DNA from: Diadema setosum
Taxonomy: Eukaryota > Echinodermata > Echinoidea > Diadematoida > Diadematidae
Length of the DNA stretch: 64,000 bases
Assembly: GCF_964275005.1 (NCBI RefSeq)
Contig: NC_092695.1
Span: forward strand, 15,687,111 to 15,751,110
Direction of reading: 5' to 3'
Shown here piece after piece: positions 14,708-27,400 of the stretch. Positions within the stretch are counted from its first letter, which is position 1. The number at the start of each line of letters is the position of its first letter. The position numbers and the translations under genes are program-made. The notes under the pieces were generated by a model. The model was not told where the DNA came from and searched no databases. It was given only the letters and a program-made list of their open reading frames with translations.

Positions 14708-16453
14708 TCGTGCGTGTGCGTGCGTGTGTGTGTGTGTGTGTGTGTACAAGTATACCGTAGTCAAAGATATATATATATATATTTTTTTTTTTTGTACATG
14801 GCAATACTTTCTCGTGAAGAAATGGTCAGTAGGATTGATTTATAATCGAGTTATGTTTGAAGGGAGATGATTGGCAGTATAAGTTGGTAATGGATTTGTC
14901 TTTTGAATGGCATTTGTACCGTTTTTATGTTCATGTTACACCCAGAATGGGTTGATTTATGATTGATTTGAATGAAATCAATGAAATATCATTGAAAAAA
15001 AAAGTGTGTGTATGTGCGTTTGTGTGTATGTGTGTGTGTGTGTGTGTGTTCCCTACATTATGGAAAGTTGTGCCTGTTTTGTATGTTTCTTGTTAAGGAG
15101 AATGCCAGCGTAATCCTTTCTTCTTTTCTTTTTCAGCTAAATTCGAACCTGAACTTGAACTTGAACTTGACACCAAGTCAATTGGTATCATATTGTGTTA
15201 TGATATGCCGAATTCTATCATTGCTAGTGTCAACTTGCTGAATGAAATATTGCTAGTGGTATGTTGGTATGATTACCCCCGCGAAGGTTGAACTTCAGAA
15301 ATTGAATACCCAATCGTATGATCCCACCGTCCACAATATTTCTTATTATAGTTAAACCAGCAGAGGTAACAAGTGTTATTGAGATGTTCCTTCCTCAGTC
15401 ACCTCCTACTACATGTACTACTATATTTACCCTGCTCCCTCTCCTCTTCATTTTCTTTTTTTTTTTTCCTTTCGTCTTCATTGTGACCTTTGAACATGCC
15501 AACCAAGGTTACAATTGAATAAGAACTCCCATGTACCATAATATTGACTCAGCCAACAATGTGTGTCTGTTTTTTTTTTTTTTATCATAGCGCCACCTGG
15601 AGGCCACCGCCCTAGCTACATGGCTAGCCCGCACTGCACGCCAGAATGTCAGACACTGGGCCACTCGGATGAGTGCTGGATGCCCAATCTTTCTTCTGCC
15701 AACAAGCCTAAAACCGTCCACTTTTCGAAATACGATGATAACCGCTCTTCAGGCGGCAGCTACCGCAGCTACCAATCAAACGACCGTCCGCCTGCCACCA
15801 GCCCTAAACCCCCCAATCCTGCGATCGCGTTTGGCAACGTTTCCAAAGTGAGTCAGAACCACAAGCCGTTGCCAAAAGGCGGCATCCTTAACATGGGGCA
15901 GCAGTCGCCTGCATCGAGGGACATCAGTGGTTACTATGGCAACAGCTCTTCGACTGTGACGGAGGATGAGCGCAACGGAGGTGCCCTGCCATTAACACCG
16001 ATCAGAGAGCATCCTTTGGAGAGGAACTCTCAGGACAAACGGAATAACACACCCAGCGTGGTTGTTACCCTACATTCGCCAGACAAGAGCAGAGGAGAAA
16101 ATGACATCAGACAAAATTGCTATCGCAATGACATGAATAGAACAGATCTAGCAGCACAGGGAAGATCCTATATAAATGGTGCGAGTCAAGCGCACAGGAA
16201 CGATGGCATGTCGAACGGGAGAATACCCAGCAGTATGCACAACGGACGAAGCGACAGTCGCAACTCCAGTGGTGACAGCCGGAATTCGAGCACGGATAGC
16301 GTGTCGTACTCGACGTCGTCCGGGGCGAGCAGCGAAATGGCGCCAGTTCGTTACTCGCCCGACGAGGTCGAGGCAGTTCTCGAAAAGTGTGGAGCAGACG
16401 TGAGCTCCGGAGTGTCGCCTGATAATGACAGACTATACACAGACTGGGTCTAG
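1552..16453 (+). CDS. Delta-type protocadherin, seven cadherin repeats (four exons)
   Basis: A single-pass adhesion receptor expected at the plasma membrane. Joining exons 1552-1777, 2435-5097, 14205-14463 and 15591-16453 gives 4011 bases, 1336 residues plus stop, with every junction in phase and GT/AG borders. Residues 1-24 look like a signal peptide. Seven extracellular cadherin (EC) repeats follow; linker motifs DxNDNxP or close variants end repeats near residues 121, 232, 340, 453, 557 and 659, and the seventh is membrane-proximal. The membrane segment starts near residue 806. The tail of about 500 residues has a CM1-like motif (DSGHGGDSD, from about 992), a CM2-like motif (Cx3C...LGHSD.CWMP, about 1065-1081) and KTVHF (1090-1094), which fits the RVxF docking pattern for protein phosphatase 1. 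Seven repeats plus these motifs are typical of the vertebrate PCDH1/7/9/11 group. Assignment to the delta group is firm; one-to-one orthology is not claimed. Confidence 0.93.
1890..1950. repeat. Mixed (CA)n/(TA)n microsatellite in protocadherin intron 1
   Basis: A CA-rich run passing into an uninterrupted TA run within the 657-base first intron (1778-2434). The rest of the intron shows no feature. Confidence 0.9.
2435..5097 (+). CDS. Protocadherin exon 2 (EC1-EC7, membrane segment, juxtamembrane tail)
   Basis: This 2663-base exon begins after a TTTCACAG acceptor and completes the split Gly codon. It continues EC1 with an IDRE motif and the two-cysteine segment common in protocadherin EC1. 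It then encodes repeats 2-7, the membrane segment (WPMIVIITLAGS..., bases about 4624-4700) and the first part of the cytoplasmic tail. It ends at ATAGAG|GTGAGA in phase 0. The frame stays open past the donor to a stop at 5181, so retention of the intron would give a short-tailed protein with 27 alternative residues. Confidence 0.93.
7616..7670 (+). repeat. tRNA-like SINE head, copy 1
   Basis: The segment reads TGGTGGTAGTAATGCTGCCC, then GGAAAGCAGTAGATGACA, then a B-box-like GGTTCGATTCC. Three other copies of the same tRNA-like unit occur in the window (37051-37107; 49574-49631 on the minus strand; and an interrupted one around 49852-50283). A repeated, partly degraded unit with internal Pol III box sequences indicates a tRNA-derived SINE rather than a functional tRNA gene. 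Confidence 0.65.
13494..13720 (+). repeat. tRNA-derived SINE fragment
   Basis: It starts with an A-box-like TGGCTCAGTCAGTAACGCG. Further on it has a body (CCTCGGATAGGAAATTAAAT..., ACGTAAAAGACCCCAC, TTCATTCATTC) of the kind seen in tRNA-derived SINEs of deuterostomes. No clear B box or terminal duplication was identified, so the ends are approximate. Confidence 0.5.
14205..14463 (+). CDS. Protocadherin exon 3 (cytoplasmic, CM1-like motif)
   Basis: A 259-base exon bounded by CTCCAG and GTGAGT. It enters in phase 0 and leaves in phase 1. It encodes a basic start (VQRLLRKLRRDSG) and an Asp/Ser-rich block (SSYDSGHGGDSDRDI) resembling conserved motif CM1 of vertebrate delta-protocadherins, followed by a Ser/Arg-rich stretch. 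Confidence 0.88.
14679..14745. repeat. (TG)n microsatellite in protocadherin intron 3
   Basis: A nearly pure TG run in the 1.1-kb intron between protocadherin exons 3 and 4 (14464-15590). A second TG run lies at about 15003-15050. The rest of that intron has no other feature, except four AACTTG-like hexamers near 15146-15172 (CTGAACTTGAACTTGAACTTG). Confidence 0.9.
15591..16453 (+). CDS. Protocadherin exon 4 (CM2-like motif, PP1-docking-like motif, C-terminus)
   Basis: An 863-base last coding exon after a long T tract and an ATCATAG acceptor. The start encodes PHCTPEC...LGHSDECWMP, closely matching CM2 of vertebrate delta-protocadherins, and a few residues later KTVHFSKYDD, an RVxF-like motif. 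The remainder is Ser/Asn-rich with no recognised domain. The stop is TAG at 16451-16453. Confidence 0.9.
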
Positions 16454-18020
16454 CTTGTGGCTACCTACACAGTATGATCCCCCCTATACAGTGCTCTTGT
16501 GACAACAATAACGCATGTATGGTATTTTTTCGTCAATATAATTTCTTCTTTTATTGCTGGATAACGAGATGTAAATATTATTTATTTCTTATGTGAACTT
16601 TTGTCACAACGCTATGAAATTGCAATCTAAATGATGCAAGTCATTGAACTATCATTCTTATGCAAGGGCTGGACCTACCCACAGTGCCTTTGCTTCTGCT
16701 TTTGCGTTTGTCAGTATCTTTGACCATGTCTAAATGTATATGGATTTATCCTGACACCAACGGTGTTTTGTCTGTGGTAATTCCAAAACATCTTTATTTT
16801 CCACATTTCATAATTACTGTGAAAGTTTTATGCGAACTTGTAAGTTTGCAAAATTTAGCAAATCGCGTTAGAGCTGATGTTTCGGTCATACTCATAATTG
16901 CTTCCAGCAGAAACCGTTTGTAATCAGCTGCCGAAAATGAGCAATATTGTGTCATGAACACAGTACGACAGCAATACATTCCTGTCTATGTTAATGTAGA
17001 ACCCATGATATAAATATCCTCACTACTTGTGGGTTGTAATTATCAGTCGAACAGTATTTATAAGAACTTCATCCTGGACATTTTAAGTAGGTCCGTGTCA
17101 GAGCATAACCAACCTCTCGGACTGATATTATCGGATCGTAGTGAGGTGTATAACTGTACGAGATGATAGAAATGTGTAAAATGATCATCTCATGAGCACA
17201 AGATGGAAAAGGCTTTAGATCATGGAGACGTTCTCTACTTTACTAAGTCTATGCATTTCATTGTAGAAGTCCATTTATGTATTCAAGATTGCATCCGAGT
17301 ACAACCATAGCAATCGTATGATGGTACTACCTACATATTCTTAAACTTTCTGCGTTGGTTCCTAGTACTGTACATGTGTGTTGTTGTTGTTGTTTTTTTT
17401 TTCATGCTCTGTGATTGTATTTTGCTTGTTTGACAAGTCTGATATTGCATCTGTGTGCCGATCAATGTTTATATACAGAAACAAGACTATTGGCTGAGTG
17501 TTCTTGTAAAACTTCTAATCGTGTGAACTGCTAGTTGCACCGCAATGTGTACTGAAATGTTTATTTTGTATATTTTGTAGACGTAGTAAGTTATAAAATG
17601 AGTATGTAAAGATGACATTTGAGCTGTAAATTGACAAATAAGAGAGTAATTCTCCATGCTGTAGTGATTCCCCTTGTCCTATTCTCTCTCTATCTCTCCC
17701 TCATTCTCTCTCATTGATTTTACCGACATCCGTCTATTTATTTATTTATTGCCTTTCAAATTCCTCCTTGTCTATCCCTTACTCTCCTATAGTCAAATCC
17801 TGTGCATAGTGACATGAACATGTCATTTTGAGTTGACAACGTAAGACAAAAGTATTTAAAAAGATAGCATGGAGGGAACCAGGTTCCTGGCATTCTGTAT
17901 CGCAAATTGTGTAATCGACGATCAACTTTAAAGCTTCGTATTATTAGCCGTTAACTTGACGACCATAATGTTGAGATGCTTGTTGAGAATACAGGTTGAT
18001 ATTCATTTAAGCCCAATAAA
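16454..18020 (+). other. Probable 3' UTR of the protocadherin gene
   Basis: AT-rich sequence after the protocadherin stop with no supported reading frame. A canonical AATAAA at 18015-18020 is the first clear polyadenylation signal, giving a UTR of about 1.57 kb. An earlier weak AATAAG near 17636 is an alternative. The end is an inference without transcript data. Confidence 0.4.
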
Positions 18021-18314
18021 GGCCTACCATTGGGATTCGTCGAGTGAGTGGTAAAAAGTGACGCTGCCAGTCCTGAGATTTAAAAAAAGCATAAGTTATC
18101 GATCGACTTCCCGTTTTCTAAACTTGCCCATAAACCCTTGTATGATGACATGCAGAATATTAGTGCCGAATGGCGTACAATAGGTAACCTTTCCCTTGAA
18201 TTCCCTGTCATAGAGTACAATCTCTACAAAAAAAAAAAAAAAACTGTGAAGAACGCCACTTAACATCTGTTTGCATTTATTCTCGAATGTGCGACGATCT
18301 TGCTTAAAGTTGTA

Positions 18315-18328
18315 TCATTATATTATTA

Positions 18329-18365
<37 letters not shown>

Positions 18366-18445
18366 CATCATTATTATCATCATCATCATCATCATCACGA
18401 TTATTATCATCTTTATCATCATCATTTTATTATCATTGTTAGTAG
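18315..18445. repeat. (ATT)n/(ATC)n trinucleotide repeat
   Basis: A run of ATT units interspersed with ATC units. It yields an isoleucine-only open frame that is not a gene. Confidence 0.95.
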
Positions 18446-20815
18446 TAGTAGTGTTAATAGATTGTAACACTGACAATCAACCAAACCCTATTCAAAAAGG
18501 AAATTCGGAAGTGCATCCTGGTTAATCCGGGTCATGCAATTCCACAAGATTGCTCTATGACAATCGAAATTTGCATTGTATATTTTCTAGCTAAATCGGT
18601 TTGATTTCCAAGTGAAACTTTGTAGACCAACAACACAAACAAAGGGGAAAGAAAATAGCCTTTGACTTATTTAGATTTGGTTTGATCAACTTTAGATTTG
18701 AAGCTATCGGGTTAGTTTAGTTAGCTAGATCAGTACACGGAGTTCATTATTTAGAGGCTTTGTTTCTTTTCAACCTGTTCATTACGATTTAGGTCGATGA
18801 TCATGACCATTCTTTATGGGGATTACATCACAATCGTCTTCCGTTTGTAATCCTCTGTTTGTTTTATTTTATTATTATATTTTTTTATGATGGCAGGGTG
18901 GGTGGGGGTGTATCACCAGATGACTTGCTTTCAAAGCCTTCGTTGTAACCATGATTCTTCAGGTAGGGCTGGGTATTTCAGCTATTTAGTGATAGCGCCA
19001 CCTCTTGTCGCAAATAAGATTTGACGGAACTTGCGGTTGACTGGTTCCAAGGGAGTCCATCGTCTGGTGCTAAAAGTTAGGAAAAATAAAATAGGACATA
19101 TATTTGATTTTCATCCTTACACGTGGATGTACTTCGCAGCGTGGTATACGATGTGAGAAAAAAATATTTTGCCATGTCATAGCCTTGCACGGAAATCTAA
19201 CAAGGTTCACCCGCAGTGTCGATGAAAATTAACCATATGCCATGTAGGCCCTACAAAGATGATTATAGTTAAAAGTCTGGCCATTTTCTGTCCAGTGATG
19301 CTTTGAAGATGCATTCTTGCCCGATGTGAATATTGACTGTTATGAGAAACGAATGTAGTGAAAAGACTTCAGTGAAATGAGCATGCTTGCTCCGAATTCA
19401 GGCATCCACCGGATTCTTCTCAGGGTAGCTGAGAAATGTGACTTGTATTTACTTTGAAGGTCACTACCATGATAATCACAACTGGACATCATCCACACAA
19501 CAGAGAGGTCATGTGTTTAAATGTCACTTGTCTAAGAGAGGAGATCATCTGGAAGGGCCACTATTGAACGTAGAGAAAAGGTTACTGCATAGAGTTTTCC
19601 TATAGGTCCACTGAATATTGCGTACATTCCAGAGTAATTTACAAACGAGTTTGGTCACTGGAGTATCATAATAAAATGGCTTTTTGAGACGTTTTAAGAG
19701 TTGATGTAACTGGCATAAGACCTCTGTCATCTGTCATTATTCATTGAAATAATACTTTACCAAAAATCATGTGATCATTGATTTTGATGAATGACAAGCA
19801 CAACGGTTCATCTATATCTTAAAGGTCTATGTAGAACATCCCCTTTTTAATCGTAATTATTACGCCAAAGAAAAAAAAAAAATGATTGGAGACATTCAAG
19901 CTGATTAGACGTGCGAACGTGACAGGAAAGTTTCGTATTGACACTTTAATCAATCATCATTGTAATAAGTACCGGAACAAAATAGGTAATAAAAAAAAAG
20001 TACTTTTACAGCGAGCACTTTTTAACTGATACTGAATGTTAATTTCTTGTAGTTATTGAAATAGAGGCCAGAGAATACTGATTTACGAAGCGAAAAAAAC
20101 AAAACAAAAACGATGTATGATGGATATGCACTGCCTCTTTATTACGCCGTCAGATTTTGTTTCTTGTTGTTTCATTTCTGTATTACAATATTTACATTAT
20201 GAAAGTTGTCGGAAAGAATGCTGTTGCTCTTCATATCCTTTTTTTCATGCTAATGTTATAAACAGTCTATTGTATTTTGTTATAGCTATTAATTGTGGTA
20301 CCTATCATACAATGTGCAGATTGTAATAAACGTATGCTGAATATCAAAATATGTGTCCCATGTGGCTTTCGTTTACCTCTTTCATAATAAATGTTTTTAT
20401 TATGCAGCTTTGTAGGTACATATAAAACAATACACACAGGACAAACACGATACACTTGACTGAAATTCAACCAAATACTGCACAAGCGATATGGCATACA
20501 AAAGATCACGAGTGAGAAGACAAAAACAACAGTAATGTTGAAACAACAGTAATGTTAATACAAGAGTGTATTTACTTTTCAGTATACTTTAATAAATTAC
20601 ATGCGTGGTCTGTAGACAATAACATTATTTTCACATGTTTTTCATCGTCATTGTTAGCGCAGAGCTGCTATTATATGAAGACGCTCTAAACATATTGAAA
20701 TCTTACATACCAAGCTATTAATTTAATAAAGGATGTAACATTTTAAATGATTATGTAAAACTGATACGCATGTTCTCCAACAGTGACAACACCATGTCTC
20801 AATCCACTCAAACAT

Positions 20816-20819
<4 letters not shown>

Positions 20820-20861
<42 letters not shown>

Positions 20862-20872
20862 GGGGGGGGGGA
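20820..20872. repeat. (TA)n run followed by poly-G
   Basis: About 20 TA units followed directly by a G homopolymer of about 12 bases. Both are prone to slippage, so the exact length may reflect sequencing or assembly. Confidence 0.9.
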
Positions 20873-21168
20873 GGTGGGGTTGAGGAGGCGTGGAATATTT
20901 GGGGGGATAATTATAGCTTGTTATTTTCATTTTTGCTAGACCAGAGATTTCCTGAAAATATAGGTCTGGATTTTTGCACCCAAGGTTATTTGAATATCTT
21001 AACAGGATAATTCAGTTAGATTTCTGTGGACCTTTAAATCGAACCAGTCACGTGCACGACGTATCAGTTTCGGCGTCGAAACACGACGTGTATGCCGGCG
21101 TGTAGGCAATGTGACACTATTAAAGGACCACCGTTGAGTCCAAGTCTCTGGGGTCTTAATTTCATATA

Positions 21169-21445
21169 TTACTCATCGTAGCAGCGTTCAGTTACTAATC
21201 GGAGTACACCCTCTTCGTCTAGCTTTCGCAGCAAAGCAAATTCCCGAGGCATCTTGTGCACACCCACTGTGCCGTTTTTAGAGTAAAAGTTTCTTATGGT
21301 GGGTTCATAGTAATGGTATCGCAGTTCTCGGTTCCGGGAATCTTGCGGGAACGGATAGAACCCATATATGTTAACTTCATCACAGTGTAGAAGAGCGACC
21401 GTAACCACAGACAGTCCAGTAGACGGCAAGGGAATCTTCCAAATC
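21169..21445 (-). CDS. ST8Sia copy 1 exon 4 (motifs S, III and VS)
   Basis: The last exon, 277 bases, after acceptor CTCTCTACAG. It encodes [18 protein letters not shown] (motif S), HYYEP (motif III) and HKMPREF (VS motif with catalytic His and Glu), and ends RCYDE-stop. About 172 consecutive bases in the middle are identical to the copy at 62337-62622. Confidence 0.93.
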
Positions 21446-24400
21446 CTGTAGAGAGAAGGCAAGCCCACACAAGAAAATAATTGAGGAACTTTATTGCACT
21501 GTGCATCGTTCTCCAACTGTGTATCAACTGTCATTAACTTATTGTTGTATAAAACCGACTTCGGGTCAAGAGGGAAGACTCTGCAAATCCAACTTAAAGT
21601 TTATACTGGTGTGTCTGTGATTTTTCAGCATTATCTATATATAACTGGTCATTTAAACAATCTGAAAACTGATATATAACACGTTATTGTGTTGCATGTT
21701 CCTATGTATACATGCATATACACATACATTTTGACGAAATAAAAAATCCGAGCAAAATATAATGTAATGTACAGAGAGCAAATAAGAGTTTCTATCAAAG
21801 CCAAAACATAGCTCTTGGAAGGGCTTAAGAATAATCGAAAGGTTCTACGGAGAAACTTATTCGGCTGATGCGATTTGCCAGGATATTGAATTGTTTTTTA
21901 GTATTGGAGCAAAAGAGTCAAATTAATTCGATCGTATATATATGCAGTTAAGAAATAATAATAAACTGGCACTTATATAGCGAATAATCAATTAAAAACT
22001 ACTCAATGCGTTTTACATACAGCTCTCCAATATCGTTATATTACAAGTTTCTCTTGAAAGATTGACTTTTATATTCATGAAACAACCTCCACATTTAATA
22101 GTGGACATAAATAAAGCACGTGTAATGCGTCATCAATCTACTAACCTATTCTGAGGCGCAGAGGGACATCAAAGTGAATTATACAGTTATACATACAAAT
22201 GTAATTAAGAGTGGACTGAACATGGAAGAGATAGAAATGTATCTAAGAAACGAGCCTCTTTGATTTCGTTAATATAACTATGAATTTGCAAATGTAATGC
22301 TGTAATTATACTTTGTTGGAAATAGAATAAATGAAATGAAATAAAATGAATGAAATATGTTAACAAATCCAAAATATATATTCAACCAAAACAAGACACG
22401 AACACAAATAATATTATCTGACTTCAGATTCTTTTTAAATGTTCTATGGATTCTGCTGCTCGGATCCTCAGTGGAAAAACATTCCAGAGACATGGGGCTG
22501 CAGAAATAAAGAGCTTTTCTTCGAGATTGGAGATTGTTCTTTGGACATATTGTTCACTGTTACAAGAGCGGAGATTTCTCCCGGAAACAGATTCTGAGAC
22601 AAGGTTTTGCAAATATTTTGTAGCCCAAAAATATAAAGCTTCTTATGTGGTGAGCATCTCCTTTGCATGCGCTGATACCAAGTGAATTCCTATCATAGTG
22701 TACATGGTCTAAACATCAGAGGAAACATAACCGCTAGTGATGGAAATCGAGAATTGGCATGGGCTGCTGTAGTTACTTGTGCCACGTGCAATGTATCTGA
22801 GTAATCATTGCTGTTTCAACACTCCATTCTATCTCTGTGTTCTGGGCCAAGGTTTGCCTCAATGTTTTCCTGTTATTGGTAATGACACGATGAAGGTTAC
22901 AAACATTGTTGTAGTGGCAGTTTCTCTTTCCATTTAACATATATTTGAGTGGCTGTGATTTCATTTTTTACAGCACTCCATAGTGGAGAAGTTACTGTAG
23001 TTTTTCAGTCAACAAAACAGGAGTAGCATAAGCAACCTGCTAAGGAATCCCATTGTCAAATGCAATAAATGAAAGGAAGACAACCAAAGCACAATTTCTA
23101 TTAGGGAAAGTCCAGCTTCATAATGACAATGCATAATGCGAGGAATAGAATCTGTGTGCATGACTGATCAGGTGCAGCTAGCAAGGCTAATCAAGTTGAC
23201 AGTCAAAGCCAACAAAGATAGAAACAAGTCAAAGGGAATAAGGATAATATCCAATCTTCCACAACGAGACAGGCCCACATTCTGTCTAGCAGACTGCAAG
23301 ATATCTAATCTAAATACTGGTCATGTTTTGAAAGCTACAAGCATATCTCAAACGGTATACGTGATGACCGATCGTGCCCTAGCAATCTTTTTCTGTTTTC
23401 TGTCAAGGAAATTAAAAACATAATCATTTTAAGGCCACGAAAATGGACGCTAAATAGCCGATTTTATACAAGAGTTCCAATCGAACTGGTGCACGATATT
23501 GTATATACAAATCATCATCTCCTCCGGTTTGGTTTGGTTTTAAGTAATTTATGTTCTTTTTTTGGAAAAAGAAGAAGAAACATAATTTATTATAAACATT
23601 TATTTTATACTTGCGAGCACGTGTAATTAATCTAGGAATTATGTGGGAATATGTTAATGATGTTCATTTGGAGAAGAAATTCTGTTCAGGATGAAGGAAT
23701 GCAACAAGGGAAAACACCAATCGTTAAATCACATTTAATTCTTGTTAAATGTTTGATTTTTAAAAGCAGAGAACATAAAACCGCCTTACAACATGTACAA
23801 TGAAGTGACAATTGATATTTTAGAAGATAGATAAGAAGAAAGGAAATTAGCGTCAAAGAAGGGAACTTTAACTATCAATTTTACCAAATGGCAAAATCTC
23901 AAAGTATGAAAGCTGGCATGGAAGAGCCCGGAGCCAGATGTCCACAGGGAGGGAGGTGGGGATGGGAGAGGTAGAGAAAATGGTGGGAGCACTGGTTTAC
24001 CACTGGATGGGAGAGACAAAAGGGGAATGGATTCCATTTAAGTGTTTTATCTATATATTTTAAAGTTTTTTTTTTAATGAATACAATTTTTGCTGAAAGT
24101 ATAGCTTAATTTGATTTCAGCGATTATAATTATGTAATGCTGATTTGTGTTGATTTTGGTACATAATGTAGGTCCACTTTGACTTTTCATGCATTTATTT
24201 TGAATAAGGAATCCATAAAGGACTATAGAAAAAAACAACAACAAAAAAGATCGTATTTCCAACACTGTTTGAGATTATTCTAGCCCGGGAGATCGGTGGA
24301 TACTGCTAAGGCCTGATTTGTCGATTATCGATAATCAATTATGAGAAATTACATAGCAACCACGAACGGGTAAGCTCTGAGATTGTAATACTTCCGGCGA

Positions 24401-27400
24401 ACCCTTTTGGCTAACATATCGCAGTTTCGTAGTTACCCAACCGTATGAAATCGTGTTGTTACAGCTTTATTTCACACATTATGCATATGCGTACAACTTA
24501 GAGTATAAATCGACAGTCCTGCAGGCATATGAGAACTGCGTTTTCACTTTAACAAGAAACCTTTGTAGAATTTTACGGATGAAGATGCAAACAGTACTCT
24601 CATGAAATGAACTACATGTACGTTTATGGAATTGAAACGACCGAGTGAGGGCGCTCAGCCTCAAAATATCCCGCTCCAAGGGCAGAAAGAGGGTAGAAGA
24701 AGTTTTGCCATTCCCTTTTCGGGAAAAATCAAGGATTTATTCAAAGTAATGGACTATTATGAAGGCCGAGCTATGTACTGCTATAGAAGGAGACCATGAA
24801 ACTATTAACAGCCAATCTATTGTACGTAGTGCAAATATTACACACAATATATAGCAAATTGTACACACTAAAAGAAATGGTATTACACCAACTTCAATTT
24901 GTACGTAACAAATCCTTGAACACTAACTAGTGTTGATCACTTTACGGTATCTTTGAAATTTTGTGGTCAGTAGCCAAACTGATGTAAGCATTGTTGTTGT
25001 TGTTGTTTTTTAATGGCTCACAATCATAAAACACGGCTGTTGATATGTTGTTGTTGGTGTTTTTTTTTTTCAATTGCCAGAAAGCGCAGATAGACTATCG
25101 CAAAATGTTTGCATTACTAAGACACCATAGAGCTATCTTCCCTTTCAATTTGCTTTACATTGACATTTTCCATTATCTGCATTACAATTTGCTGAGGTAT
25201 AACTTTTTTTTCTACACCTTGTTGTTTTATGAAGAACAGGTAAACATACATTATAGTCGCTAGAGGTGTCATTACATCGACCAGGGTATTTTGATTTCAT
25301 TTGGTTCTATTGAAGATAGTGAATTTTCTTTTCTGAAGCATGCGGTGGTTGATTTCGCGTCAAATTCACTGCCAAATAGCAGCATTCCACTCTGAGAATA
25401 GCACGCATAACATATTAAATGTACAGCTAGTGTGTTCACTATACCATTGTATCTTAGGTAATATCCTCAGGTAATAGCCAATGAGTCACTTGACGTGTAT
25501 CTATTATAAGTTACAATCCACTAGACACAAACATCTTATAATAAAGCCTTCGACAAATATCAATTGTTATCCAGTTGATGAAGATGGAAATGAGTCAATA
25601 ATAATAACATGATAAATAAAACATGCAATCAGATGTTCATATTAATTTATTCCTATAGATACAAGTCTGGTCTACCAAGATGAAAGATGGAGAAGCCTAC
25701 AAAAGAACGAAATTCACCACGAAAAAGGGTGGTGAAAATTAAAATATGACATTGAAGAATTTCGATGTTTGTCTACCAGAGGATTAGAATGACTGGTAAT
25801 AGAAGAATAAGTGAAATCGTTGCTATCGTTTGATTTCGCGAAGGTAGAGGAATTTCAACACAGGGCTCCCAGGGGGAAAAGTGTGTTTGAGTGGTGGAAA
25901 CATTCCAATCATGTTAACAGAAAAGGAACGTTTGGCGTTGTGAAGATTTGTGGTTTGACATTCCATTACGTATGATTGCGCAAAATGCCTCTCACCCATC
26001 CCGCAAGAATATCTGATCACTGTCTCACATTAGTTCCTCTCTTTTTCTAGTTCTTGGCAATGCATACCAAGGCACTGTGAGAAGTTGCATCAAAATTCAT
26101 ACAGTACTAGTTGCATTCAAACGTGTATAATTAAAAAAGTACTTTCGCTTTTAAATTTTGGAATGAGTATTTGTTTTGTTTTTGTTGTAAACCATCTGAT
26201 CAGATATATGTATTTAATGCAATTTGTTCTTTCTTTTTCCTCTGAATTAGTGAAATGAAAAGAGTATCTTGAAAGTAGTTTCTCCTCTTTTTGTATACAT
26301 CTCAATTATCAATAATAGTATATTATTCTTGTTGTTACATTGTCATTATTATTGCGTTGTGGTTATTGTTGTTGTTGGTGTTGTTACTATCATTATTGTT
26401 GTAAATAACAAGAAAAGTTTTTTTGAAAGCCAGCACGCTTGTTCCCTACGCACTCTTCCGGCAAAACCGAGGAGATCGAGGGCTTTGGTCTATGTCTAAT
26501 AGTGTGGTTCCATACGTCAGCATGACGGAATGTTTTTGTGGGTGCACGTCACGAGACCGACACCCACAAGTCAAACAGCCAACAACTCATACAATCCACA
26601 AGTCATACAGCCCAAGAATCATAGCGCTCCGAAGTCATACAGCCCACTAGTTATACAGCCCACGAGTTCGAGTGCACGTCACGAGACCGACACCCGCGAG
26701 TCATACAGCCCACACGTCATACAGCCCACGAGTCATGCAGCCCACTAGTTATACAGCCCACGAGTTCGACACTTTAAAGTAAATGAAATCCACGATTTCG
26801 ACATCAAGTAGAATAAGCCCACGAGTTTAACAGCCCATGAGTTCGACACTAAGCACAAAAGGCTCACGAGACCGACACTACGCACACAAAACCCACGAAA
26901 CCGACACTACGCTTAAAAGGCTCACGAGACCGACACTAGGGGCCCGTTGCATAAAAGTTACTATTATGGAAACTTTGCCATCAACTTCTTCAACTTCTTC
27001 TTCAACTTTATTTTCATTTCCATTGAATAAACAGGAAAATTATATACAATGCATTAACAGAACATATTTGTAACAATTTCAAAGAAAATCCAGTGGTAAC
27101 TTCCATGGAATTCTTGATTGTGATTGGCTGTTGAGTATTGTTGCCATGGTAGTTACCACTGGATGGCAAAGTTACCATAATTGTAACTTTAATGCAACGG
27201 GCCCTAGGTAAACAAAGCTCACGAGACCGACACTACGCAAAAGAGGCTCACGAGACCGACACTAGGCAAAGACGGCCCACGTAGGACCGACAGGATGAAC
27301 AGCGCCACCTATAGACCAATTAATTGCATAGTGTGTCCAGATAATGGCATAAGGAAGATCTCAGAGATGGAAAAGGAGGGTTGCTCCGGTGTTACCCCGT

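Larger units (their letters stand above)
18021..21168. other. Intergenic region between the protocadherin and sialyltransferase genes
   Basis: The two genes converge on this region. It holds a long ATT/ATC trinucleotide repeat (about 18315-18445), a TA run followed by G (20820-20872) and, at about 20950-21110, sequence that reappears at 54750-54870 as part of the duplicated sialyltransferase flank. No gene is supported. A minus-strand AATAAA (TTTATT on the plus strand at about 20396-20401) is a possible polyadenylation signal for the sialyltransferase. Confidence 0.6.

Noticed and set aside
18271-18525. An isoleucine-run open frame
   Set aside because: It is the translation of an ATT/ATC microsatellite.
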